Shown in pieces: positions 54,960 to 63,905 of a stretch of DNA of 64,000 nucleotides. The DNA lies in the NCBI RefSeq assembly GCF_015477355.1, contig NZ_JADLRJ010000003.1, positions 310,001-374,000 of the forward strand. The letters are read 5' to 3'. Position numbers and translations under genes: made by a program. Below the pieces are notes generated by a model that saw nothing but the letters and a program-made list of their open reading frames with translations, did not search any database and had not been told where the DNA came from. Numbering within the stretch: the stretch's first letter is position 1; the number at the start of each line of letters is the position of its first letter. This DNA comes from Nocardia blacklockiae (GTDB lineage: Bacteria > Actinomycetota > Actinomycetes > Mycobacteriales > Mycobacteriaceae).

Positions 54960-55025
54960 GCTGCCGCTCGGACCGGTGGACGGCGGAAAGAGACCGGCAC
55001 CGCGTTCGTGCCCTCGAGGCGACCA

Positions 55026-55056
55026 AGGCTCTGTGTTCCCCAGGGACACAGAGCCT
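55026..55056. terminator. bidirectional hairpin after ctaD
   Basis: AGGCTCTGTGTTCCC pairs with GGGACACAGAGCCT (one T bulged) around a short loop. It separates ctaD from the convergent luciferase-like gene, ending 6 nt short of that gene's stop codon. Confidence 0.65.
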
Positions 55057-55062
55057 GTCGCG

Positions 55063-56085
55063 TCAGGCCGCGAGATGCCCGGCGCGGGCGCCCGGCAGAC
55101 CGGCCAGCCGCGCGAGCCGCCGATGCGAGTCCAGCCGGGCCGCGCGGTCGTAGGTGCTGGTGTGGACCAGGAACTCGTCGGCTCCGGTGCGTTCGAGCAA
55201 CCGTTCCAGTTCCGCGGCGACGGTGTCCTCGGTGCCGGCGATGTGACCGCGCATCGAATCCTCGAACACGCGCCGTTCCCGGTCGGTCATCGCCGCGGGG
55301 TCGATGGCCTCCGGCGGCGACAGCGGCGGGAATTCGCCGCGGGTGCGCGAGTACGCGGCCGACCACGCCTCGGGCATCAGCAGTCGCCGCGCCTGCTCGG
55401 CGGTGTCCGCGACGACCACCGACCCGGACACGATCACGGTGGGCGTCGTGCCCCACGGGGTGGCTCGGAAGTCCGTGCGGTACCGCTCGATCGAGCGCAG
55501 CATGGCGTCCTCGCCGTGTGCGGCCGCGATCACCAGCGGCAGCCCGAACCGGGCCGCGCGTTCGGCCCCGGAACCGATCGCCAGCAGGAACGCCGGCACC
55601 CGCAGTCCCTCGGCGGGCCAGGCGTGCACCCCGTGGCGGCCGCTGGTGAAGTAGGACAGCAGTTCGGTGAGCTGGTCGTCGAAGTCGTCGGCGTCGTCTC
55701 GGTCGTGCCCGAGCGCGCGCCGGATGCCGCCGGTGAAGCCGACGGACCGGCCCAGTCCCATGTCGATCCGGCCCGGGAACAGCGACTCCAGTACCCCGAA
55801 CTGCTCGGCGACCACGAGCGGCTGATGGTTGGGCAGCATCACGCCGCCGGTGCCGACCCGGATCCGGTCGGTGGCCGCGGCGACGGCGGCGGCCAGCACG
55901 GTCGGCGCGGACCCGGCCACACCGGGCACGCTGTGGTGCTCCGACACCCAGAACCGGTGATAGCCCCACTGTTCGGCGAGCCGCGCGAATTCGACCGTCT
56001 CGCGCAGCGCCGCCGGATGCTCCTGATCCCGGCGCACGCGCGAACGATCGAGGACGGAGAACCGCACCGACTGCAACGACGTCAT
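55063..56085 (-). CDS. luciferase-like (LLM) flavin-dependent oxidoreductase
   Basis: This 340-residue TIM-barrel protein of the MsnO8 type reads SVRFSVLDRSRVRRDQ at the start. GYHRFWVSEHHSVPGVAGSAP, IRVGTGGVMLPNHQPLVVAEQFG, LESLFPGRIDMGLGRS are diagnostic; the C-terminus has GTEDTVAAELERLLERTGADEFLV. It uses FMN or F420; the substrate is unknown. It is convergent with ctaD. Confidence 0.9.
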   Translation of the reverse strand: MTSLQSVRFSVLDRSRVRRDQEHPAALRETVEFARLAEQWGYHRFWVSEHHSVPGVAGSAPTVLAAAVAAATDRIRVGTGGVMLPNHQPLVVAEQFGVLESLFPGRIDMGLGRSVGFTGGIRRALGHDRDDADDFDDQLTELLSYFTSGRHGVHAWPAEGLRVPAFLLAIGSGAERAARFGLPLVIAAAHGEDAMLRSIERYRTDFRATPWGTTPTVIVSGSVVVADTAEQARRLLMPEAWSAAYSRTRGEFPPLSPPEAIDPAAMTDRERRVFEDSMRGHIAGTEDTVAAELERLLERTGADEFLVHTSTYDRAARLDSHRRLARLAGLPGARAGHLAA

Positions 56086-56124
56086 AGTCCTGACAACGCT
56101 CGCGGTCGCCGCTGATTCCTCGGC

Positions 56125-56562
56125 TCACCCCGCGGACGGCGCCACGAACAGGTAGCTCTTCTCCTCCTCGCGGCGCGCGATCCGCCAGTGACCGTCCACG
56201 CGGGCGAAGGCGTCGAGGTACCAGAGGCCGCACAGCATCAGGCTCTGTTTGCCCTCGTGGTCGGTCACGAGCATCGGGTTGTGGCACATGGTGCGCCCGG
56301 TGGCGTGGTCGCCGTCGACGGTGATCGACGAATTGCTGATCAAATGCTGGAACGCCGGGAAATTCGGCATCGTCTCGGCGAGGAAACGCTTGGTGTCCGC
56401 CAGCCCGCCCTTCGGACCGCCCATCGCGGTGTAGTCGATCACCGCGTCGGCGGTGAAGATCTCGTCGAGCAGCTCCCACCGCCGGGTATCCACCGCGTGC
56501 GAGTACCGCACCATCAGATCCTCGATCTCCAGCCGGTCCGAGATTTCCTGCAGTGACAACAT
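56125..56562 (-). CDS. nuclear transport factor 2-like (SnoaL-type) protein
   Basis: This is a 145-residue protein of the NTF2/SnoaL fold: LQEISDRLEIEDLMVRYSHAVDTRRWELLDEIFTADAVIDY at the N-terminus, then FQHLISNSSITVDGDHATGRTMCHNPM and GLWYLDAFARVDGHWRIARRE. The His and Asp of the polyketide-cyclase/dehydratase pocket are in place, but the substrate is unknown. GGAGGA lies before the ATG. It is on the same strand 39 nt upstream of the luciferase-like gene. Confidence 0.88.
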   Translation of the reverse strand: MLSLQEISDRLEIEDLMVRYSHAVDTRRWELLDEIFTADAVIDYTAMGGPKGGLADTKRFLAETMPNFPAFQHLISNSSITVDGDHATGRTMCHNPMLVTDHEGKQSLMLCGLWYLDAFARVDGHWRIARREEEKSYLFVAPSAG

Positions 56563-56648
56563 CGGTGCCTCCTCCCGGTGCCGCGCACCGGCAACCATGT
56601 CACCAGGACTCGGCGGCGCGTGCGGCCGGAACCGGGAAATCGGGCCGG

Positions 56649-57197
56649 TCAGCGCAGGTATTCGGCGAGCAGCGGCACGGCGTCGGCGGGGTGGCGGGCG
56701 GCGATTCCCGCGACGACCTGCCGGAACTGCCAGGCCGGGGTCGCGCGCTCGAGCACGCCCATCACCAGGCCGGTGTGCGGCCCGCGCGGCAGGTTGTAGC
56801 GGGCGATCTCGGTGCCGGAGACGCCGTCGGCGAGGCGGCAGTACGCGTTGCCGATGTCGTCGAAGGTCTGGTCGGAGTAGCAGGTCACGAGCAGGACGAC
56901 GGCGTCGACCGCATCCGGCAGCCGGGTGAGGTCGACCGTCAGGACCTCGTCGTCGCCCGGGCCCTCGCCGGTGACGTTGTCGCCGTGCAGGCGCACCGAC
57001 CCGTCGGCGGTGCCGAGCTGTTCGTGATAGACGACGTCCACCAGTCGATCGCCGTCGAACAACAGCGCGGACGCGTTGAGATCGATCGCCGGCCTGCGGG
57101 CGCCGAACCGGCGGCGGGCGGGCGCGGGATCCCAGCCCAGTCCCATGGCGAGATACTCCAGCGGCGTGCCGCCGTCGTCCTGCAGCGGAACGAGCAC
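56649..57197 (-). CDS. TerD-family protein
   Basis: This 182-residue protein is of the TerD/CABP group. Signature blocks are AMGLGWDPAP, AIDLNASALLFDGDRLVDVVYHEQL, RLHGDNVTGEGPGDDEVLTVDL and IGNAYCRLAD, including the acidic Ca2+-binding loop (GDNVTGEGPGDDE). TerD proteins are tied to tellurite/stress tolerance. A GTG at 57197 with GAAGGGGG upstream is the better start; the open frame runs 20 codons earlier. It is divergent from katE. Confidence 0.85.
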   Translation of the reverse strand: MLVPLQDDGGTPLEYLAMGLGWDPAPARRRFGARRPAIDLNASALLFDGDRLVDVVYHEQLGTADGSVRLHGDNVTGEGPGDDEVLTVDLTRLPDAVDAVVLLVTCYSDQTFDDIGNAYCRLADGVSGTEIARYNLPRGPHTGLVMGVLERATPAWQFRQVVAGIAARHPADAVPLLAEYLR

Positions 57198-57344
57198 TCG
57201 ACCCCCTTCCTCGGGCGACCCGAAATGCCCGGACCGCCAACCGACTTCGCCGCTCACCCTACTGCCGACCGGGCGTCCGGGGAGCGGGAGCGAGCCGACC
57301 CGCGCGGTCGCGAGCCCCTCGGACGGTGTGTTCCGGCGACCGCG

Positions 57345-57369
57345 GGTTTACCCGGTGACGCTCCGGGCA
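57345..57369 (+). promoter_or_regulatory. possible alternative-sigma (SigB/SigF-like) promoter of katE
   Basis: GGTTT (57345-57349) and GGGCA (57365-57369) are separated by exactly 15 nt, close to the stress-sigma consensus GTTT-N14-17-GGGTA. They lie 42-66 nt before the katE GTG. Confidence 0.4.
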
Positions 57370-57410
57370 GTCGCGCACCGAGGGAACTTCGATCGGAGGA
57401 GGAGGCGACT

Positions 57411-59516
57411 GTGAGCGGACGAACGGATGACGGCGACCCGAAGCAGCAGCAGCTCGACGGCCACCGGGTGGATCGGCGGAAAGGTCACCTGACCACGCAG
57501 CAGGGCGTGCGGGTCGACAACACCGACGACGCCGTGACGGTGGGGGAGCGCGGGCCGACCCTGCTCGACGACTTCCACGCCCGCGAGAAGATCACCCACT
57601 TCGACCACGAGCGCATCCCCGAGCGAGTCGTGCACGCGCGCGGCGCGGGCGCCTACGGCTACTTCGAGCCCTACGACGATTCCCTGGCCGAATTCACGGT
57701 GGCCGAATTCCTCACCGATCCCGACGTGCGCACTCCGGTGTTCGTACGGTTCTCCACGGTCGCGGGCTCGCGCGGCTCGGCGGACACCGTGCGCGACGTG
57801 CGCGGTTTCGCCACCAAGTTCTACACCCGGCAGGGCAACTACGACCTGGTCGGCAACAACTTCCCGGTCTTCTTCATCCAGGACGGCATCAAGTTCCCGG
57901 ACTTCGTGCACGCGGTGAAACCCGAGCCGCACAACGAGATTCCGCAGGCCCAGTCCGCCCACGACACGCTGTGGGATTTCGTGTCGCTGCAACCGGAGAC
58001 GTTGCACGCGATCATGTGGCTGATGTCGGACCGGGCGCTGCCGCGCAGCTATCGCATGATGCAGGGCTTCGGTGTGCACACCTTCCGGCTGGTGAACGCC
58101 GACGGGCGCGGCACCTTCGTGAAGTTCCACTGGACGCCCAAGCTCGGCACGCACTCGCTGCTGTGGGACGAGTGCCAGCAGGTCGCCGGTCGCGACCCCG
58201 ACTTCAACCGCCGCGACCTCTGGGACATGATCGAGGCCGGGCAGTACCCGGAGTGGGAACTCGGCGTCCAGCTGATTCCCGAGGAGCGTGAGCACGATTT
58301 CGACTTCGATCTGCTCGACGCGACCAAACTGATCCCGGAGGAGCAGGTCGAGGTGCTGCCGGTGGGCCGGTTGGTGCTCGACCGCAACCCGGACAACTTC
58401 TTCGCCGAGACCGAGCAGATCGCCTTCCACACCGCCAACCTGGTGCCCGGCATCGATTTCACCAACGACCCGCTGTTGCAGTTGCGCAACTTCTCCTACC
58501 TCGACACCCAGCTGATCCGGCTGGGCGGCCCGAACTTCGCGCAGCTGCCGGTCAACCGGCCGGTCGCCGATGTGCGCAATCACCAGCAGGACGGCTACGG
58601 GCAGCACGCGATCCCGGTGGGCCGCGCCAGCTACACCGAGAACAGCCTCGGCGGCGGCTGCCCGGTGCTCAACGGCGACGGCTTCCACCACTACCCCGAA
58701 CAGGTGTCGGGCACCTCGATGCGCAAGCGCGCCGAGAGTTTCCGCGAGTACTACCGCCAGCCCCGCATGTTCTGGCGCAGCATGGCGCCGCACGAGGCCG
58801 ACCACATCGTCTCCGCCTTCGCCTTCGAACTCGGCAAGTGCGAGACCGTGGCGATCCGCGAGCGCGTCGTCGACCACCTGGCCCAGGTGGACGCGGACCT
58901 CGCCAACCGGGTCGCGGCCGAACTGGGCCTGCCCGCGCCGGCCGACCACGATCCGGGCGACGCGTTCGTCTCCCCGGCGCTCTCCCAGACGACCACCGCG
59001 CTGGACAGCATCGCGACCCGCCAGATCGCGGTTCTGGTCGACGAGGGTGTCGACGCCGCCGGCGTCGCGCGGTTGCGGGATCTGCTGACCGAGCGCGGCG
59101 CGGTCGTCGAGACCATCGGGCCGCACGGCGGTTCGGTGCAGTCCGAGGACGGCGGCGAACTCGCGGTGGACCGCACCCTGCTCACCACGGCGTCGGTGCT
59201 GTACGACGCGGTCGTGGTACCCGGCGGCAACAAGTCGGCGAATACGCTGGGCTACAACGGTTCCGCCGTCCACTTCCTGCAGGAGGCCTTCAAACACGCC
59301 AAGCCGATCGCGGCCTTCGGCGAGGGCGCCACGGTCCTGCGCATCGCCGGCCTCACCGCCGACATGCCCGCGGACCCGGGCGTCGTCACCAACAACGGCG
59401 TGATCGTCTCCGACACCGGCGGCACCGACCTCCCCGAGGAGTTCGTCACCGAGTTCGCCGCGATCCTGGCCCAACACCGCGTGTGGCAGCGAGTGGCCCT
59501 CACCGTTCCCGCGTGA
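57411..59516 (+). CDS. katE: large-subunit (clade 2) catalase with C-terminal DJ-1-like domain
   Basis: This 701-residue HPII-type catalase starts at a GTG with GGAGGAGGAGG upstream. The catalytic His is H75 (RVVHARGAGAYG), with Asn in NNFPVFFIQDG and the heme Tyr in NFSYLDTQLIRLGGPNF. The C-terminal about 165 residues (RQIAVLVDEGVDAAGVARL, VVVPGGNKSANTLG, FGEGATVLRIAG) form the DJ-1/PfpI-like domain of large catalases. It decomposes H2O2 in the cytoplasm; uricase also makes H2O2 but is far away. Confidence 0.96.
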   Translation: MSGRTDDGDPKQQQLDGHRVDRRKGHLTTQQGVRVDNTDDAVTVGERGPTLLDDFHAREKITHFDHERIPERVVHARGAGAYGYFEPYDDSLAEFTVAEFLTDPDVRTPVFVRFSTVAGSRGSADTVRDVRGFATKFYTRQGNYDLVGNNFPVFFIQDGIKFPDFVHAVKPEPHNEIPQAQSAHDTLWDFVSLQPETLHAIMWLMSDRALPRSYRMMQGFGVHTFRLVNADGRGTFVKFHWTPKLGTHSLLWDECQQVAGRDPDFNRRDLWDMIEAGQYPEWELGVQLIPEEREHDFDFDLLDATKLIPEEQVEVLPVGRLVLDRNPDNFFAETEQIAFHTANLVPGIDFTNDPLLQLRNFSYLDTQLIRLGGPNFAQLPVNRPVADVRNHQQDGYGQHAIPVGRASYTENSLGGGCPVLNGDGFHHYPEQVSGTSMRKRAESFREYYRQPRMFWRSMAPHEADHIVSAFAFELGKCETVAIRERVVDHLAQVDADLANRVAAELGLPAPADHDPGDAFVSPALSQTTTALDSIATRQIAVLVDEGVDAAGVARLRDLLTERGAVVETIGPHGGSVQSEDGGELAVDRTLLTTASVLYDAVVVPGGNKSANTLGYNGSAVHFLQEAFKHAKPIAAFGEGATVLRIAGLTADMPADPGVVTNNGVIVSDTGGTDLPEEFVTEFAAILAQHRVWQRVALTVPA

Positions 59517-59745
59517 GGACCGAGAAGCGCGGCGCGACAGTCGAGTTCACTGCCCAGTAGCGGGAAGGCCGTAGCGTACCGGGTGGAGCGCGGGCAGTGT
59601 CGTGTTCCTCGTCTGCTCGGGCGCAGCGTGTCAAACCGGATTTTTCGTTATGGAACCTCCCGGCAAGCGCATCCCACGACCGGCTCTTCACGCGCCGCAG
59701 GTGTTGCTGCACGCTGCGCTCCGGGTCGGGCGAAGGTTTCGGAGC

Positions 59746-60345
59746 TCAGCGGTGGCCCGGGCTGAATTGGCGCCACTCGGTATCCAGGCGGCGGGTGTGG
59801 TGGCGGAACAGCACGCCGTGGACCGCGCCGCACAAAGCGGCCCCGGCCAGGCCCGTCCCGGCGATCACGCCCGCGCCGGCGGCGATGCCGGCCAGGACGG
59901 CGGCGCCGGGCCAGGCGGGTGGTTCGGTCGGGGTGTTGTCGGGGCCCAGCCACAGCGGCACCTGCGCTCCGGCGGACAGCGTGCGCGGCACCGGGACGAC
60001 GGCCTCGGCGTCGCGGCCGTCGCGCTCCCACCGCACCGGGGCGCGGGCGCCGCTGCGCGCGTCGTACACCGGTGTCGGGTCGGCGAGCACGGTGGCCGTG
60101 ACGCGGGTTCGCGTCGCGTGCTCAAGACGGATGCGGTCGGCGTGGCCGCCGTAGACCGCGGTGCCGATCGCGCCCGCGAACGGCACCGCCAGCACGCACG
60201 CCAGCACGGCGAGCAGCCCGAGCACCGCCAGCGCGCGGTCCCCGGGCCGCATCAGCGGGTTGGCGCTCCACGGCGCCGTCCGCAGCAGCCGGACGCTGAT
60301 CGAGGGATAGCCCCGCACCCCGATCACCTCTTCTCTTGTGATCAC
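59746..60345 (-). CDS. Rv1733c-like membrane protein
   Basis: This protein has 199 residues (GTG at 60345; a GTG six codons in is possible). Two membrane helices (ALAVLGLLAVLACVLAVPFAG; AAVLAGIAAGAGVIAGTGLAGAAL) flank an external domain with RVTATVLADPTPVYD and VPLWLGPDNTPTEPP. This is the layout of the Rv1733c family of mycobacterial DosR-regulon membrane proteins. Function is unknown. It is divergent from the acyltransferase gene. Confidence 0.82.
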   Translation of the reverse strand: MITREEVIGVRGYPSISVRLLRTAPWSANPLMRPGDRALAVLGLLAVLACVLAVPFAGAIGTAVYGGHADRIRLEHATRTRVTATVLADPTPVYDARSGARAPVRWERDGRDAEAVVPVPRTLSAGAQVPLWLGPDNTPTEPPAWPGAAVLAGIAAGAGVIAGTGLAGAALCGAVHGVLFRHHTRRLDTEWRQFSPGHR

Positions 60346-60570
60346 CCCGAGCCGTCGGGCGCGATTCGTCGCCGTCGCGCGCCCACATCTGTGATGTCGT
60401 TCGCGGGCCCGCGGGCGCTACGTGATTCGGGTGCGGGAGTGCCGGAAGAGTGGCCCCCAAGTCTTTACCCGTGGTAAGAGAATGGTCGTGTCGTCGTCAG
60501 CGCTGCTTCACCCTGCTGTGCCCGTTCGCGGTCGAACCGTGCTGTCGGCGTCGGGACGGTCTGCGCGGCG

Positions 60571-62697
60571 GTGACGAATCGGGTGACCCGCGCGGCGGCC
60601 ACGGCCGCCCACGGAACGACAGGGTACGGCGTGCGTCCGGAGTCCGGATATCGCACGGATCTGGATGGATTGCGCGGTGTGGCCATCGCGCTGGTGGTGG
60701 TCTTCCACATCTGGTTCGGCCGGGTGTCCGGGGGCGTGGACGTGTTCCTGGTGCTGTCCGGGTACTTCTTCACGGGCCTGCTGCTGCGCCGCGCCGACGC
60801 GGGGCCGGTGGGTGTGGGATTCACGGTGCGCCGCACCGCGCGTCGGCTGTTGCCCGCGCTGGTGGTGGTGCTCGGGGCCGGTCTGGTGGCGGCCGTGGCG
60901 CTGCGGCCGTACACGCAGTGGGAGGCCATCGCCGCCCAGACGCTGGCCTCGCTCTTCTATGTTCAGAACTGGGAGTTGGCGTCGACCTGGTCGGATTATC
61001 TGGCGGCCGACCCGTCGGTGAGCCCGCTGCAACATCTGTGGTCGATGTCGGTGCAGGGCCAGTACTATCTCGCCGCGCTGCTCGTGGTCGCGGTCGTGGC
61101 CTGGGGCGCGCACCGGGCCGGGCGGCCCGAGGCCGTGCGTCCGGCGGTGGCGGTCGTGATCACGGTGGCCGCGCCGCTGTCGTTCCTCTACGCCGTGCAC
61201 GGCACGGCCACCCAGCAGGGCTGGAACTACTACGACAGTCTGGCGCGCGCATGGGAATTGCTGGTGGGCGCGGCCTTGGCGCTGGCCGTGCCGTACCTGA
61301 CACCGCCGCGGATCGTGCGCCTCGCACTGGCGGTCCTCGGCCTCGCCGGGGTGGTGCTGTGCGGCTGGCTGATCCTGGACGGCGCCAACCGTTTTCCGGG
61401 TCCGGCCGCGCTGCTGCCGGTCGGTGCGGCGGCCGCCGTGGTGATCGCGGGCAGCAATCTCGGTGCCGAACAGCCGCCGTGGCCCCTCCGGATCCTCGCG
61501 AGCCGGACGGCGCGGTGGCTGGGCGACCTCGCCTATCCGCTGTACCTGTGGCACTGGCCGATCCTGATCTTCTATCTGACCGACCGGAACCGCACCCACG
61601 CGGGCTTCGCCGGCGGCCTGGCCGTGATCGCGATGTCGCTGCTGCTGGCCTGGGCGACCCACCGGACGATCGAGGAGCCGCTGCGCCTGCGGTCGCGTCC
61701 GCATCGGCAGCCGCGTTCGCCGCGTCGGCACGCGGCGGCGATGCTCTACCGGCGACTGGCCGGTGCCGCGATCGTGCTGGTGGCGGTGCTGAGCGTCGTC
61801 GCGGCCGTCGGCTGGCAGGTGGCGGTGACCCGGGTGAATCCGCCGCAGGCGGTCGCCGGGCTGGAACCGGTGCGCTATCCGGGCGCCGAGGCGATCGCCT
61901 TCGGGGTGGAGGCGCCGCAGATGCCCATGCGCCCCAGCGTGTTCGCGGCGCCCGCGGACGTGCCGCCGCCCACCGCGGACGGCTGCATCGCCGACTGGGA
62001 CACCAGCGAGGTGGTGACCTGCACCTACGGCGATCCCGCCGCGTCGCGCACGCTGGCGGTGGCCGGGAGTTCGCATGCCGAGCACTGGGTTCCGGCCTTG
62101 CAGGTGCTGGCGGAGCGGTACTCGTTCCGGATCCGGGTGTATCTGAAGATGGGCTGCCCGCTCACCCTCGCCGACGACGCGACCTACAAGGGCGAGTCGA
62201 TCCCCGACTGCCGCGACTGGTCGCGCGCCGCTCTCGACCGCCTCGCCGCCGACCGCCCGGACTGGGTGTTCACCACCGGCACCCGCCCGCGCGACGACAT
62301 CGGCGACGAGACCCCGCAGGACTACCTCGACGTGTGGTCGGCGCTGGGCGAGCGCGGCCTGAACGTCGTCGCGGTGCGGGACACGCCTTGGCTGCGCCGC
62401 GACGGCGTCCGGTACAAGGCGGCCGATTGCCTTGCGCAGGGCGGGAATCCGATCTCCTGCGGCATGCGTCGCGACGACGCCCTGGACCCGGTCGATCCCG
62501 AACTGGAGCCGGCCTCCCGGTTCCCCAACGTGTTCCCGATCGATATGACCGACGCCGTCTGCACGCGCGACGTGTGCCCGGTGGTGGGCGGCAACATCCT
62601 CATCTACCACGACGAGCACCACCTCACCGCCAGCTACTCCCGCTCGCTGGCCGGTCCGCTCGGGCGTCAGCTCCAGCCCATCCTCGGTTGGTGGTAG
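60571..62697 (+). CDS. OafA/YrhL-type membrane acyltransferase with SGNH domain
   Basis: This protein has 708 residues if the GTG at 60571 is used; later GTGs are possible because no clear Shine-Dalgarno is seen. The N-terminal acyltransferase-3 domain starts YRTDLDGLRGVAIALVVVFHIWFG (catalytic His), with about 10 membrane helices and RWLGDLAYPLYLWHWPILIF near the end. The C-terminal extracytoplasmic SGNH-like domain has VAGSSHAEHWVPAL (Ser) and YHDEHHLTASYS (Asp/His). It acylates a cell-envelope sugar or lipid; the acceptor is unknown. Confidence 0.9.
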   Translation: MTNRVTRAAATAAHGTTGYGVRPESGYRTDLDGLRGVAIALVVVFHIWFGRVSGGVDVFLVLSGYFFTGLLLRRADAGPVGVGFTVRRTARRLLPALVVVLGAGLVAAVALRPYTQWEAIAAQTLASLFYVQNWELASTWSDYLAADPSVSPLQHLWSMSVQGQYYLAALLVVAVVAWGAHRAGRPEAVRPAVAVVITVAAPLSFLYAVHGTATQQGWNYYDSLARAWELLVGAALALAVPYLTPPRIVRLALAVLGLAGVVLCGWLILDGANRFPGPAALLPVGAAAAVVIAGSNLGAEQPPWPLRILASRTARWLGDLAYPLYLWHWPILIFYLTDRNRTHAGFAGGLAVIAMSLLLAWATHRTIEEPLRLRSRPHRQPRSPRRHAAAMLYRRLAGAAIVLVAVLSVVAAVGWQVAVTRVNPPQAVAGLEPVRYPGAEAIAFGVEAPQMPMRPSVFAAPADVPPPTADGCIADWDTSEVVTCTYGDPAASRTLAVAGSSHAEHWVPALQVLAERYSFRIRVYLKMGCPLTLADDATYKGESIPDCRDWSRAALDRLAADRPDWVFTTGTRPRDDIGDETPQDYLDVWSALGERGLNVVAVRDTPWLRRDGVRYKAADCLAQGGNPISCGMRRDDALDPVDPELEPASRFPNVFPIDMTDAVCTRDVCPVVGGNILIYHDEHHLTASYSRSLAGPLGRQLQPILGWW

Positions 62698-62773
62698 CCC
62701 ACTAGGATGAGCGGGACGCGCCGCCGGCGTCCGGTGCCGGCGAGGTGATCACCGAGTACGGAGGTGCCCGATC

Positions 62774-63691
62774 GTGCTGGCAACCAAGCGCGGCCGGTTG
62801 CGGGCGCTGGCCGTGACGGCGGTGCTGGCCGCGGTGGCGTTCACGACCGGCTACGGCGCGGTCGAGCCGGCGGCTCCGGCGGTGGCCGCCATCGGCGCGC
62901 CCGCGACGCCCGACGCGCCCCTGCGGATCGACTACGGTTCGGGCCCGGACACTTTCGGCGATCTCTACCTGCCCGCCGGCGGCACCGGGCCCTATCCGGT
63001 GGTCGTGCTGATCCACGGCGGGAGCTGGGCGCAGTACCGGACCCTGGCCCAGTTCGCGCCGCAGGCCACGGCGCTGGCGCGGCAGGGCGTCGCGGTCTGG
63101 AACGTCGAATACCGGCGGGTGAACGGGGCCGGGGGCTGGCCGGTCACCCTCACCGACGTCGACGACGCGGTCACCGCGCTGGCGACCGTCGTGCAGCAGC
63201 GGTCCGGCCGCCGCCTGGACCTGCGGCGCGTGCACCTCGCCGGGCACTCGGCCGGCGGGCACCTCGCGGCGTGGGTCGCGGGCAGGCACGCGAGCCCGGA
63301 TCCCGCTGCGCGGCGGGGCATTCGGATCCGCAGCCTCACGGTGCTGGCCGGGGTGCTGGACCCGGTGCTCGCGGTGCGCAACGGGCGCGACGGCGCGGTG
63401 CGCAAGCTGCTCGGCGGCGGCCCCGAGGAGGTGCCCGAGCGCTATCAGGAGGCGTCGCCGATCGCCCACCTGCCGCGCGGCATTCACGTCAGCGCGCTGC
63501 ACGGCGAAGCCGACCGCGTGGTGGACCCCGAGCAGAGCCGCCGCTACGTCGCCGCGGCCCGGGCCGCCGGGAATACGACGGACCTGCAACTGCTGCCCGG
63601 CGTCGGCCACGCCGAATTCACCACGCCCACCTCGTCGGCGTGGGCGAGCGCCTTCAAGGTCGTACTCGACAACGTCGAGCGGCTGCGCTGA
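62774..63691 (+). CDS. exported alpha/beta hydrolase (esterase/lipase type)
   Basis: This 305-residue protein starts at a GTG with GGAGGTG 7 nt upstream. It has an N-terminal signal (ALAVTAVLAAVAFTTGYGAV) without a lipobox Cys. Oxyanion motif HGGSW, nucleophile GHSAGGHLAAW, Asp in LHGEADRVVDP and His in GVGHAEF complete the triad. It resembles prolyl-oligopeptidase-like and hormone-sensitive-lipase esterases. It follows the acyltransferase by 76 nt; a role in editing the same envelope ester is possible. Confidence 0.9.
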   Translation: MLATKRGRLRALAVTAVLAAVAFTTGYGAVEPAAPAVAAIGAPATPDAPLRIDYGSGPDTFGDLYLPAGGTGPYPVVVLIHGGSWAQYRTLAQFAPQATALARQGVAVWNVEYRRVNGAGGWPVTLTDVDDAVTALATVVQQRSGRRLDLRRVHLAGHSAGGHLAAWVAGRHASPDPAARRGIRIRSLTVLAGVLDPVLAVRNGRDGAVRKLLGGGPEEVPERYQEASPIAHLPRGIHVSALHGEADRVVDPEQSRRYVAAARAAGNTTDLQLLPGVGHAEFTTPTSSAWASAFKVVLDNVERLR

Positions 63692-63695
63692 ACGG

Positions 63696-63905
63696 TCAGG
63701 ACGGCGTCGAACTGGGTTCGGGCAGCGTGCATTCCGCGACCTTGGGGTCGACGCCGAAATAGTTCAGCGGACCGGCGACCACGTTCAGCGCGATGGTCCC
63801 GAAATCGCCGCAGCTCTGTGAGACCCGCGTGAGATACCCGCGCTGACCGGCGGCCACCACCCCCACGATCAACCACACGAACATCAGCAGCGAGATCAAG
63901 CGCAT
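63696..63905 (-). CDS. small exported/membrane protein
   Basis: This 69-residue protein has an N-terminal hydrophobic segment (LISLLMFVWLIVGVVAAGQRG) and a short external tail with two Cys (QSCGDFGTIAL, VAECTLPEP) that could form a disulfide. It is conserved-looking for Mycobacteriales, of unknown function. Its stop is 4 nt from the esterase stop. Confidence 0.75.
   Translation of the reverse strand: MRLISLLMFVWLIVGVVAAGQRGYLTRVSQSCGDFGTIALNVVAGPLNYFGVDPKVAECTLPEPSSTPS

Noticed and set aside
56553-57410. Plus-strand frame open 286 codons upstream of the katE GTG
   Set aside because: The extension overlaps two well-supported genes on the minus strand, has no family similarity before the catalase start, and the GTG at 57411 has a strong Shine-Dalgarno.
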